Origin: Riptortus pedestris
Lineage: Eukaryota > Arthropoda > Insecta > Hemiptera > Alydidae
Direction of reading: 5' to 3'
DNA length: 64,000 bases
NCBI GenBank assembly: GCA_019009955.1
Contig: CM032230.1
Span: forward strand, 110,567,501-110,631,500
Below are positions 56,077 through 64,000 of this stretch, one piece after another (positions within the stretch are counted from its first letter, which is position 1; each line of letters opens with the position of its first letter). The notes beneath the pieces are model-generated. The model saw nothing but the letters and a program-made list of their open reading frames with translations, searched no databases and had not been told where the DNA came from. The position numbers were made by a program, and so were the translations under genes.

Positions 56077-56270
56077 TGGATTATTTAATGTTTTACATTT
56101 GTACCTTCCTTGAAACATTCCTTCCGATTAGATAGATCTCAATAGATGTTCTTGAAGATTTCGTTGGAATGTTCCGTGCAGTAGAAATGTGAGGAAACAT
56201 TTGGAAAATCGTCGTATAAAGAAAACCTGAATGGATTCCTGCTAGAATAAGAGAACCTCTTTTCATCTCC
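56077..56270. repeat. 190-bp direct repeat, copy 2
   Basis: Related to 55513-55703, including TACCTTCC...AAACATTCCTTCCGATTAG and AGAAATGTGAGGAAACATTT. Sequence beyond its right end (AACGTCCAGCTTGAAATTTT) differs from copy 1. Confidence 0.85.
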
Positions 56271-56686
56271 AACGTCCAGCTTGAAATTTTCGTCTTCAAA
56301 CTTATTTGGCATAGTGAGATTTGCTATTCTGCAAGATAATAGGTGCCTTATCAAACTGAGCTATTCGTTCCAAAGATAAGCCCTTATAAAGGGATTATCT
56401 TAGTGATAAGGAAGGGATGACCGTGAACGAGGATAAAGGGACTGGAGTAATCAAGAGAACGAAGCTCTCCTCTATAACGCCCTCTCGTTTGTAACTCTGA
56501 TACTTTTCTCACAAAGACCTTTTCCACTCATGGGCCCTTACATACTGGCTCATTTATCCTTTGTACTTTATCTAAATGGTAAGGAAACATTATTTACATC
56601 AGATGTAACAAGAGCCTACTTATACATATACGAATCTATGTTTCAGGATTTATGAGTATCATATGTTGAAAATTAAAAGAAGCGAG
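56271..56686. other. Unique stretch without recognisable gene
   Basis: Nothing recognised. Confidence 0.4.
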
Positions 56687-56689
56687 TTG

Positions 56690-57215
56690 CCTGGACTCGC
56701 AGGGGATGTGTAAACTAAGCAGATTTCCCAAATGAAGTTTTACAACAGATAAATATAATTACTGGTATCACTTAAAACCACCGTGAATATCAAGTGAATG
56801 TATTCAGGTGATAATGAAAATGATTCAGTCAAATAACCAATACAACAGGAAGCCTCTGATAGCAAACTAACAGGTCAACCAACCTCTTAGAGCCGATCAC
56901 ATATATAGAAATATTAATGGTTAGAAAGAAAAACAATTACTTAAATATATGCGAATATAATATATTAATTTTATTGAAAACTATTTATTATATTTAGTAC
57001 TCTAATTTATAAAAATGTATTATATCAAAAATTCAAAATAACTCCGTTACTATGCATCGGATCGAAAAATATTATAGGACAAGATTTGTTATGCTATTGA
57101 TGTTCTACAATTACTGTTCTCTACATTTTCCCTAATTATTAAGCGAGTTTTTAGACCTTTTTGTCCACTAGTGTGTTATCCCAGCACGTGGAAAATAAAT
57201 ATGCTTAGTTTATGC
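56690..57215. mobile_element. Two convergent element H fragments
   Basis: 56690-57020 is an antisense 3' half (ACTCGCAGGGGATGTGTAAA and then CTAAGCAGATTTCCC), aligning with 9567-9930. 57035-57215 is in sense orientation (AACTCCGTTACTATGCATCG to ACGTGGAAAATAAATATGCT, TAGTTTATGCAG). The shared part of an intact copy is missing, so this is a composite of two decayed copies. Confidence 0.7.
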
Positions 57216-57545
57216 AGCTCCGGAATTTTTTATTTTTATTTCCCAATATAATGTATAATTTGAAGATTGCAGAATTTACATATTTTAGTGTATTCACTTG
57301 TTTGTAGTTTTTAGAATTATGTTTATTGTTTGATAATATTTTAAGTGAATTTTAGTTGTTTTTTTTGTGTAATATTTGAATAAATAGTAACTATTAATAG
57401 AAGAGATCAGCAAATGCAACTTTTGTTTCATATAATTAATTTCATTAATGTGTAAGGTATATGTTTTCATTTTAATTTAATAGATCCTTCGATTTGAATT
57501 ATTGTGTAGCAGGCCAGTCTAGCTCCAAGAGCCGTCAGGTCAACA
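57216..57545. other. AT-rich stretch without recognisable gene
   Basis: Nothing recognised. Confidence 0.4.
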
Positions 57546-57640
57546 TCCAGTACCATCGGGCACTGAAGATGATGCACTGCATCGAAAGTGCTCTGCCTTT
57601 TTAATAAATTTTTATAGTGAAAGCGTAGTCAATTCTTTCA
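57546..57640 (+). mobile_element. Retroelement-like tail with hammerhead-like core
   Basis: 57559-57597 reads GGCA-CTGAAGATGATGCACTG-CATCGAAAGTGCTCTGCC. It has CTGAAGA (CTGANGA), a GATG/CATC stem, GAAA, and GTGC pairing back to GCAC. The layout equals that at 3789-3832, but the sequences are otherwise different. Followed by an AATAAA-like stretch. Confidence 0.5.
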
Positions 57641-59028
57641 CCCTACCTACATATTGTACAGCAACTGATCGTATAATAAACTGAACATTATTCTCACTTC
57701 ATAAGTTACTGACAATATTGTTTAATTATTCGTCTATGTTAGAACGTTATAGAAAATTAAAAAGTACCGTTCAAGGGCCGACGGTGTATCCATGCCTTAA
57801 AAATATTTACTCTTATGAAGATTTAATACCCGTGAAAAATAAGTTATTGAATGTAATAGCGTATATTACCATTATTATTGTAATGGTGGTGTTACCACTA
57901 TAGATTTATTTATTGTAAAACTTTAAGTGGGAAATCTGCTTTTATTTAAGTTTTGCAGTTATATATACCTACACTACATTAATTATATATAAAACCTCCC
58001 TCCACCCATTATGGACTGATGCTGGCTATTGAAGAAATAGATTTTTATTTTTTTGTCCAAAGGTTATCATATGAAATTTCTTTTCAACATCTTAAAAAAA
58101 ATGACCTCTAAAGAGAGGATAATTAATGGGTTTAATAAAAATCAAATTGTGTGTATGGCTGAGATCATGTCAGCACTGATGAATTATTATTCCAAGGCCT
58201 TCTGAATTTATAAATTCTCCTCCCTTTTCTCTTAAATAACAAAACAAAAATGAAGGAAATGGCAGTAGGTCGCCGGCTGTTGGCAATAAGCCTAAAAGCC
58301 GGGATTTTGTTAGTTGAAGAGAGAGTGAGGTGAGGAACCTGCAATCAGAGAGAAAAGGATGCTCTATTGTCCAGCTGTTGAGGGCACTCTTCTATATTCT
58401 ACCCAACTACCTCACATTTACAGTTATTTCTACTCAGGGTTCGTCATTCAATGCTTAACTGCGCCTTTAAGCCTCTCTTCCTCAGCGTTGTCAGCAGATG
58501 TCTGAGTCAAATTAATGGAAGGGCTTAATGGAAAAGGGGAGGAAATTCCTTTTTCTTGACGAGGTACAACAGGAATCCCTCTCGCCTAATCTCTAGCAAA
58601 TTTTCTAAAGAAAGCCCTATTGACATTGTCAAATATTCAATAGAATTGTCCCCAAATCATATTTAGTGAGCTGAAATCTGCTCAAACGCATCTCAGAAGT
58701 AGCACTCTTAAAATTTGTGAAAATGCCTAATGTATATATCATAGAAAACTAAAGGAATAACCTAGACAAAAACTTCTGAAAAGAGTAATGCTTAGCGAAC
58801 ATAATTGGCCCCTTGCAAAGTTATTTCATTTTATAAAGAATTTTACAGTCTGTATTTGGCAATGTGAATGTACAATACAATCGTCCTCCATCACTCTTGA
58901 CTGAAGCTACACCCCTTCACCACAATGAGAGGAGCAGCCTCTCCCTGCCTGGCAAGGAAGTCAAGAGCTAAGGAGGAATGGCACTTGAAAAGAAAATAGC
59001 CACTGCTTCTTGCAAAGTATCTGCTTTT
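57641..59028. other. Repeat-poor stretch with an element H scrap
   Basis: 57903-57945 contains GTAAAACTTTAAGTGGGAAA then TCTGCTTTTA, the end of an element H tail without its hairpin. 58240-58990 is of normal complexity and unrecognised. Confidence 0.4.
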
Positions 59029-59150
59029 AGCAGATTTCCCTTAAGGGAAATCAGCTATTGAGGTTGTACTCATGACGGAATTTTCGACATTTTTCTTCAA
59101 ATGTCCATCGATCCTACCTTGTAGATGACGAAAATGAGGTCCGTTCAGAA

Positions 59151-59218
<68 letters not shown>

Positions 59219-60004
59219 CTGTTACCGCTCTAGCGGTCGCAATTTTTGTTTAATCCTTACCAAACTTCATATTTAAGCGTTTTATGTAAAAAGAAAGATC
59301 AAGTTCGTTAACGGCTGAAATCGGACCAGTGGGAGGGGGGGTTTAGAGGGGAGGATTTTCGAAAATTCGAAATATCTCCGACTCTATACGTCGGATCGTA
59401 AAATTATACAGAATCAATCTTATTACAAATTAAATTTACTATAAATATTGTTATATACATTTATTCTCTATCTTGAATATTAACCGAGATATTTGCATTT
59501 TTCAGTTTTCACCAAACCGCCACATCTACTCATGTTACGTAAACAATACTCTGATACATAATAAATCACATTATTCGAAGCTTAGATACTAAAAATTGTA
59601 TTCAAGACACCTTTATTATACGAGATACATGCAAATATGTCCTGGTGCTCCCTCCCCCCATCTTAAAGTTTTGGACTACTAAAATTTTATTGATTGAGAT
59701 AACAATTATTCTGACTCATTATTAATTACAGTACTAGATATAGTAAATAGTTCTCAATAAAATTAATGTGTTATATTCCGATATATTTCAGTAATTGTTT
59801 TTTCTTTCCGGTGTGAGGCGGGACCCGTTTGTTTACATTTCTAACCTAACGCTTCCTGTCGGCAGGTTATTGAAATTGGATGAAACATTTCTTATTTCCG
59901 TTTGTATTTATTCACGGCGTTGTGTTAGCAGTATGTATATTTATCTATTACTAAAATTCACGAGGGAAATCTGCTTAGTTTACGCAGCCCCTGCGTGACG
60001 GACT
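59029..60004 (+). mobile_element. Element H copy, complete, long tail subtype iii (best reference copy)
   Basis: All landmarks are intact. Tip AGCAGATTTCCCTTAAGGGA gives the 16-nt palindrome. Then CTATTGAGGTTGTACTCATG, GATGACGAAAATGAGGTCCG, (TA)n 59153-59214, ACCGCTCTAGCGGT box, GGACCAGTGGGAGGGGGG, GAATATTAACCGAGATATTT. The tail includes TTTGTTTACATTTCTAACCT. 3' end GAGGGAAATCTGCTTAGTTT, perfect hairpin ACGCAGCCCCTGCGT, GACGGACT. The 5' AGCAGATTTCCC and 3' GGGAAATCTGCT are exact inverted repeats of 12 nt. Flanks TTTT and TTTT. 976 bp. No open frame. Confidence 0.95.
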
Positions 60005-60365
60005 TTTTGTTTTTACTAATGATTTTCTCATTTATAGTTGAAATAAATTATACAAATTGTAAAGGTTAATTTGGTAAAAAAAATAATAATATAAATAAAG
60101 GACAAGTAGTCTTACATTGTTCTACTGTAGAAAACATTATGTATTCCCTTTATATTTTTTTTCGTTTTATTATATGGTTTTGTTATTGATTCTTTATCAA
60201 ATGACTGCAGAGATTTATATGGCATATGTATGTAGAACAACCAATTAAAAAAAATATTATTTTTAAATGTTTAGAAATGTTTACATTATATGTCTAAAAT
60301 ATAATATGTATGGAAGGTGTCTTCAATTTTAGCGGTGTTTTAAGAACCGGCCAGTGTGTTTTATT
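60005..60365. other. AT-rich spacer
   Basis: Nothing recognised. Confidence 0.4.
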
Positions 60366-60495
60366 ATCAGATTTCCCTTAAGGAGAATCAGCTATTGAGG
60401 TCGTACTCATGACGCGATTTTCGAAGCATTTCTTCAAATGTCCTACGATCCTACCCAGGACATGACGAAAATGAGGTCCGTTAAATTTTTATATA

Positions 60496-60562
<67 letters not shown>

Positions 60563-60705
60563 GAAAACCTGTTTGTTTACAATTCAAACGCTTTCCGTTG
60601 GAATGCTATTGAAATTGACAGAATGATTTCTCCTTACCGTTTGCATGTATTCAATTAATATACACGGTGGTGTTAAGTGTTACCAGTATTTACATTTAGG
60701 GAAAC
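60366..60705 (+). mobile_element. Element H copy with large internal deletion
   Basis: The 5' tip is ATCAGATTTCCCTTAAGGAG, followed by ATTGAGGTCGTACTCATGAC and ACGAAAATGAGGTCCGTTAA. After (TA)n and (AG)n (60497-60560) it jumps directly to the subtype iii tail (TGTTTGTTTACAATTCAAAC, ACACGGTGGTGTTAAGTG). The whole mid-body is missing and the 3' hairpin is not found. Confidence 0.8.
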
Positions 60706-60880
60706 AACAGCTTTACACCTGATACCCCGTGTGTTTTTGTTTTTGTATAAGCAGTTAGAAAATATATTATTAGTTTTTTGGCACATTTTCCTCCTTATGA
60801 ACTTGACTAATTTCTAATGAACTATGTTACTGAAGAAATTTCAGGGAACGGGAAGTCTTACAAAGGAACCATAAAGCTCA

Positions 60881-61049
60881 TAATATTTTACTATATGACA
60901 GGGGCGATTGATACCAAACCCCCAAGACACTTTTGTAATTCTAAGAATCGCTTTAATAAAGATATTATCTTTATTAAAGCGATTCTTAGAATTACAAAAG
61001 TGTCTTGGGGGTTTGGTATCAATCGCCCCTGTCATATAGTAAAATTAAT
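60881..61049. repeat. Perfect 161-bp palindrome with TAAT flanks
   Basis: 60885-60964 and 60966-61045 are exact reverse complements around a single central T at 60965: the left arm ends TTTAATAAAGATA and the right arm begins TATCTTTATTAAA. TAAT lies immediately outside both arms (60881-60884, 61046-61049). Identical frames therefore appear on both strands. Either a recently mobilised foldback or MITE-type element, or a recent inverted duplication. Perfect, spacer-free palindromes are normally unstable, so assembly artefact must also be considered. Confidence 0.92.
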
Positions 61050-61498
61050 TTAAAAGTTCCCATTCAGTTATTATAGTTATCCTAAGGATTGGGTTAGGTT
61101 TAGAGTTTAAACCTGGTAGGCTAATTGTGTCAACTGGGATTCTCTTACTTATGTCAGTTGCAAAAATAAAATGAGTATAAAACCATGACCTTAATGGAAA
61201 TTCCATCACGAGATGGTTAATTATTGCAGATGAACAAAATAAAATACAATATATTACAACAGCTGTATGGTTGTTCCAAGTTTATGATTAATTGGCTCTT
61301 GGGAACGAAGCCAATCCATTATTCTAAGCCTCTATTCTCTACGAGGCTAATTCTAGCGGTTCTACATAATAATCATTATTATAATAATCACGAAACGTTA
61401 TGACTTTTTGTACACCTGATATATGTGCGCGTGTGTGTGTGTAGAGTGAACGTATCTCACTTCAATACGTAAAATTAATAACTTTTTTAAATATATTG
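61050..61498. other. Spacer without recognisable gene
   Basis: Nothing recognised beyond a short (GT)n near 61425-61442. Confidence 0.4.
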
Positions 61499-61610
61499 TC
61501 CTACCCTGGCTAGAAAAGGGTGGTAACCTGTGGATAACCCATCCCAATTAGCCTGAGTTGCAAAAATTGGACTTTAATAAATAATAATAATAATAAAAAT
61601 AAATATATTG
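61499..61610 (+). mobile_element. SINE family S, 5'-truncated
   Basis: TACCCTGGCTAGAAAAGGGT, GGTAACCTGTGGATAACCCA and TCCCAATTAGCC, then an (AATAAT)n tail. The tRNA-like head is missing, as is usual for 5'-truncated retroposition. Confidence 0.8.
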
Positions 61611-61682
61611 TAGTGAGGCTTATCATTATTTTTAATTCTACTTTTTTTTAAATTAGATTATTTTTAGTAGATTCACCCTTAA

Positions 61683-61726
<44 letters not shown>

Positions 61727-61758
<32 letters not shown>

Positions 61759-62384
61759 CTGTACGTGTGTATGTCACTGAACTCCTCTTAAATGGCTGGA
61801 CCGATTTGAATGAACTTTTTTGTACGCGTTTGGGTGACGCCTTTGATGGTTTTGCGTCACAGATCAGCCCGGCAGATGGAGCAGGAGTGGGGTCGCAAGA
61901 GAGGCCTAGAATTAAAAATAACAATATTTCGTTTCCTATTGGTTTTTCGGCAAATATTTGCACAGGATAAAAGTTGTTTATTTTGTTATTTAGAGTAACT
62001 TTTGTATGTAATATTCACTTTGGTAATATAACAAAGTATAAACGAGATACACACTAAAAAATTAAAGTGGGAGCCAACAATTTTATTGGGCACTAACGAT
62101 TGAACCGAACTTAACAAAACTCCATACGTGAATTAGCATTAATTCTTCCATGATTATAAGCTATATTTTATTTTTTAGGATCGAAAGGGAGTGGAGGTTA
62201 TAAGGGAGGTCTGAATAAAAAATTTGCGATATTTTATTTTCTATTTTTTTTAGGCAAACGTGTACATAACAAATGTTGTTTTTGTGTTATTAAAAGAAGC
62301 TCTTGTTTTAAACATAATATTATTAAATTTAATATCCTTGTCGCTTGAAATATCATGCAGGACAACGTCTGCAGGGTCCGCTAG
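61727..62384 (+). mobile_element. Non-autonomous Helitron, complete
   Basis: Starts TC (61727-61728) after A and ends CTAG (62381-62384) before T, as Helitrons do. The 5' region TGTATGTCACTGAACTCC and AATGGCTGGACCGATTTGAA is the motif seen at the 5' end of many animal Helitrons. The 3' end GACAACGTCTGCAGGGTCCG followed by CTAG has GGAC/GTCC pairing for the terminal hairpin. 658 bp. No Rep/helicase frame. A related copy in opposite orientation is at 63003-63633. Confidence 0.88.
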
Positions 62385-62407
62385 TATTTATATTTTAGTT
62401 AAATATA

Positions 62408-62497
62408 TTTAGTTTTCGTCATCTTCTGGGTGAGATTGATGGACATTTGAAGAAATGTTTCAAAAATTGTGTCCTGAGTACAATCTGAATCTGCTAA
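62408..62497 (-). mobile_element. Element H 5' fragment, antisense
   Basis: TTTTCGTCATCTTCTGGGTG, GATTGATGGACATTTGAAGA, GTCCTGAGTACAATCTGAAT, then CTGCTAAAG. The palindrome part of the tip is deleted. Confidence 0.7.
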
Positions 62498-63002
62498 AGT
62501 ATTCCGAAACAGTAAAATTGTGGATTAAAAACAGGAAATATGTTATGATTATAGACTGCGAGAAATTTTAAAGATGTCGCATTAATGATGACTACAAGGC
62601 AATATATAAATACGATCATCGTGAGGTTGACTATTATATTTCCCCTGTAATTTAGTGAGGAATACTGACCAAAATCACTTAAGTTTCAAGACTTAGTGGA
62701 ACAAGAGAATAGATTTGTTTAGTTGAGAAAGTAAAATAAAATTTTCTTCTCAATATCCTACAAAGGAACGGACAATTATACGGATTTGGTGGGAAGGTGT
62801 CAAGTGGTTGACGCTACCCATTTATTCATTTAGCTACTCGATTGCCTTGCACTGTTGAGGGGGTTCTGAAGCCCACTCGTATTAATATAATGGCATCACG
62901 GGGTTTGAATCTTTACCCACTAAACCACTGTAACGAGAACTTTATACAGGAAGGAACGACAAGGCATCTAGAATTTCCAGCTGGCTTAAACTACAAGTAA
63001 TA
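62498..63002. other. Spacer with weak tRNA-like string
   Basis: 62870-62940 on the minus strand contains AGTGGTTTAGTGGG and GATTCAAACCCC, resembling A and B boxes, but they are too close together for a tRNA promoter. No gene is supported. Confidence 0.4.
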
Positions 63003-63633
63003 CTAGCGGACCCGACAGACGTTATCCTACATGATATTTCAAACAACTAGGACGTTAAATTTAATAATATTATGTTTAAAACAAAAGCTGCTTTTAATAA
63101 CTCAGAAAAACAACTTTTGTTATGTGCGCGTTTGCCTAAAAAAAAAAATAGAAAATGAAATATCGCGAATTTTTTATTCAAGCCTCCCTTATAACCCCCA
63201 CTCCCGTTCGAACCTAAAAACTTTAGTATAGCTTATAATCATTGAAGAATTAATGCTAATTTAAATATAGAGTCTTGTTAAGTTCGGTTCTATCGTTAGT
63301 GCCCAATAAAATTGTTGGCTCCCACTTTAATGTTTTAGTGTGTCGTTTATACTTTGTTATACGATAAAAGTGAATATAACAAAAATTACTCTAAATAACA
63401 AAATAAGCTACTTTTATGCTGTGCATATTTGCCGAAAAATCAATAGAAAACGAAAGATTGCTATTTTTAATTTTAGGTTTCCCTTACAACCCCCACTCCT
63501 ACTCCCTCTGCCAGGCTGCTTTGTGAATCTAAACCATCTAGGGCGTCACACAAACGCACATAAAAAAAATCATTCAAATCGGTCCAGCCGTTTAGGAGTT
63601 CAGTGACATACACAGAAGAATTAAATATATAGA
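63003..63633 (-). mobile_element. Non-autonomous Helitron, complete, antisense
   Basis: On the minus strand it starts TCTATATATTTAATTC (63633 downward) preceded by A, carries GTATGTCACTGAACTCCTAA and ACGGCTGGACCGATTTGAAT, and ends GTCTGTCGGGTCCGCTAG followed by T. 631 bp. Same family as 61727-62384, with clear divergence between them. No coding frame. Confidence 0.9.
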
Positions 63634-64000
63634 TAGTACACGTGAATAGAATCAGGATCATAAAATTCCTGGCATTGTGTGCTTTAGACATGAAGAGAAG
63701 AGGACACATTCCTCTAGTTTCGGAAAAAGTTCCCATAGGATTTCGTAGATATACATTATACAGAAAATTTACATTTTATTTTTAAAAAAAAGGTTCAACT
63801 GGTAAACGAATTTTCATTTACTCTTTTTGACAGCTGTAGTGAATGCCATTTCTTTTAATTTAAAAATTCAAGAACCTTTAAGTTATTAAAAACATCGTGT
63901 TCCACTGCCATTAGTAACAACTGGACATATCAACTGATTTACGTCGATTCGTGCTTCGATTTCTGCTAGTAAATAATTATCTTCAATGATCGGACCATTA
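63634..64000. other. Terminal stretch without recognisable gene
   Basis: Nothing recognised. Confidence 0.4.

Noticed and set aside
59029..59065. Bacterial-type terminator at the TTTCCCTTAAGGGAAA palindrome with adjoining T run
   Set aside because: The palindrome is the 5' tip of a repeated eukaryotic element and the T run is the preferred insertion site.
60817..61053. Two overlapping 64-78-codon frames on opposite strands
   Set aside because: They encode the same peptide because the locus is a perfect palindrome; no sign of a real protein.
62870..62940. Second tRNA-derived SINE or tRNA gene on the minus strand
   Set aside because: A- and B-box-like strings are only about 10 nt apart, too close for an internal promoter, and no other copy was seen.

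Overview
This window looks like repeat-dominated, AT-rich nuclear DNA of an invertebrate animal. The evidence is the mixture of elements: a Penelope-like element with a GIY-YIG endonuclease remnant, a BEL/Pao- or Gypsy-type LTR with a tRNA primer-binding site, Jockey-like and CR1/L2-like non-LTR retrotransposon tails, Helitrons, tRNA-derived SINEs, and very long (TA)n, (CT)n, (GT)n and (GA)n tracts. I cannot name the species. No host protein-coding gene could be supported. The long open frames are almost all translated microsatellites, transposon fragments or palindromes. The only long non-repetitive frame (50196-50705, 169 aa) is unrecognised.

The dominant feature is one interspersed family, present about 25 times on both strands and called element H here. 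Complete copies run 0.55-1.2 kb. The 5' tip starts AGCAGATTTCCC and contains a 16-nt perfect palindrome (TTTCCCTTAAGGGAAA). A (TA)n tract follows, then a conserved body. The 3' end carries the inverted copy GGGAAATCTGCT, a short hairpin (ACGCAGcccCTGCGT) and the end GACGGACT. Flanks are T on both sides and I see no target-site duplication. Inverted 5'-terminal and 3'-subterminal repeats, a 3' hairpin, T|T insertion and an internal microsatellite together match non-autonomous Helentron/HINE (DINE-1-like) elements. No Rep/helicase ORF is present, so mobilisation would be in trans. Copies fall into at least three 3'-tail subtypes, and one copy is cleanly nested in another.

Layout: 0-7 kb, Helitron fragment, SINE, element H copies and a three-unit array with hammerhead-like cores; 7-9.1 kb, a 2-kb strand-asymmetric purine then G/T tract; 9.5-16.9 kb, element H copies, Penelope fragment and two Jockey-like tails; 17.1-21.2 kb, a large inverted repeat with SINEs in both arms and a 32-bp minisatellite; 21-29 kb, element H, a Jockey-like insertion with 12-bp target duplication and an LTR-like repeat with a 28/56-bp minisatellite; 29.4-31 kb, LTR plus primer-binding site and an inverted repeat; 31.4-36.4 kb, a 1.9-kb insertion with 18-bp direct repeats hosting two element H copies, then the nested pair; 37.8-42.2 kb, MITEs, CR1/L2-like tail and a 560-bp inverted repeat; 43.8-47.5 kb, three element H copies; 48.1-49.1 kb, a solo LTR with 5-bp duplication; 49.4-60.7 kb, LTR-like repeat, SINE, more element H; 60.9 kb, a perfect 161-bp palindrome; 61.7-63.6 kb, two Helitrons in opposite orientation with TC...CTAG ends between A and T.

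The window reads as layered transposition. Several insertions can be ordered relative to each other from target duplications, nesting and one empty site.
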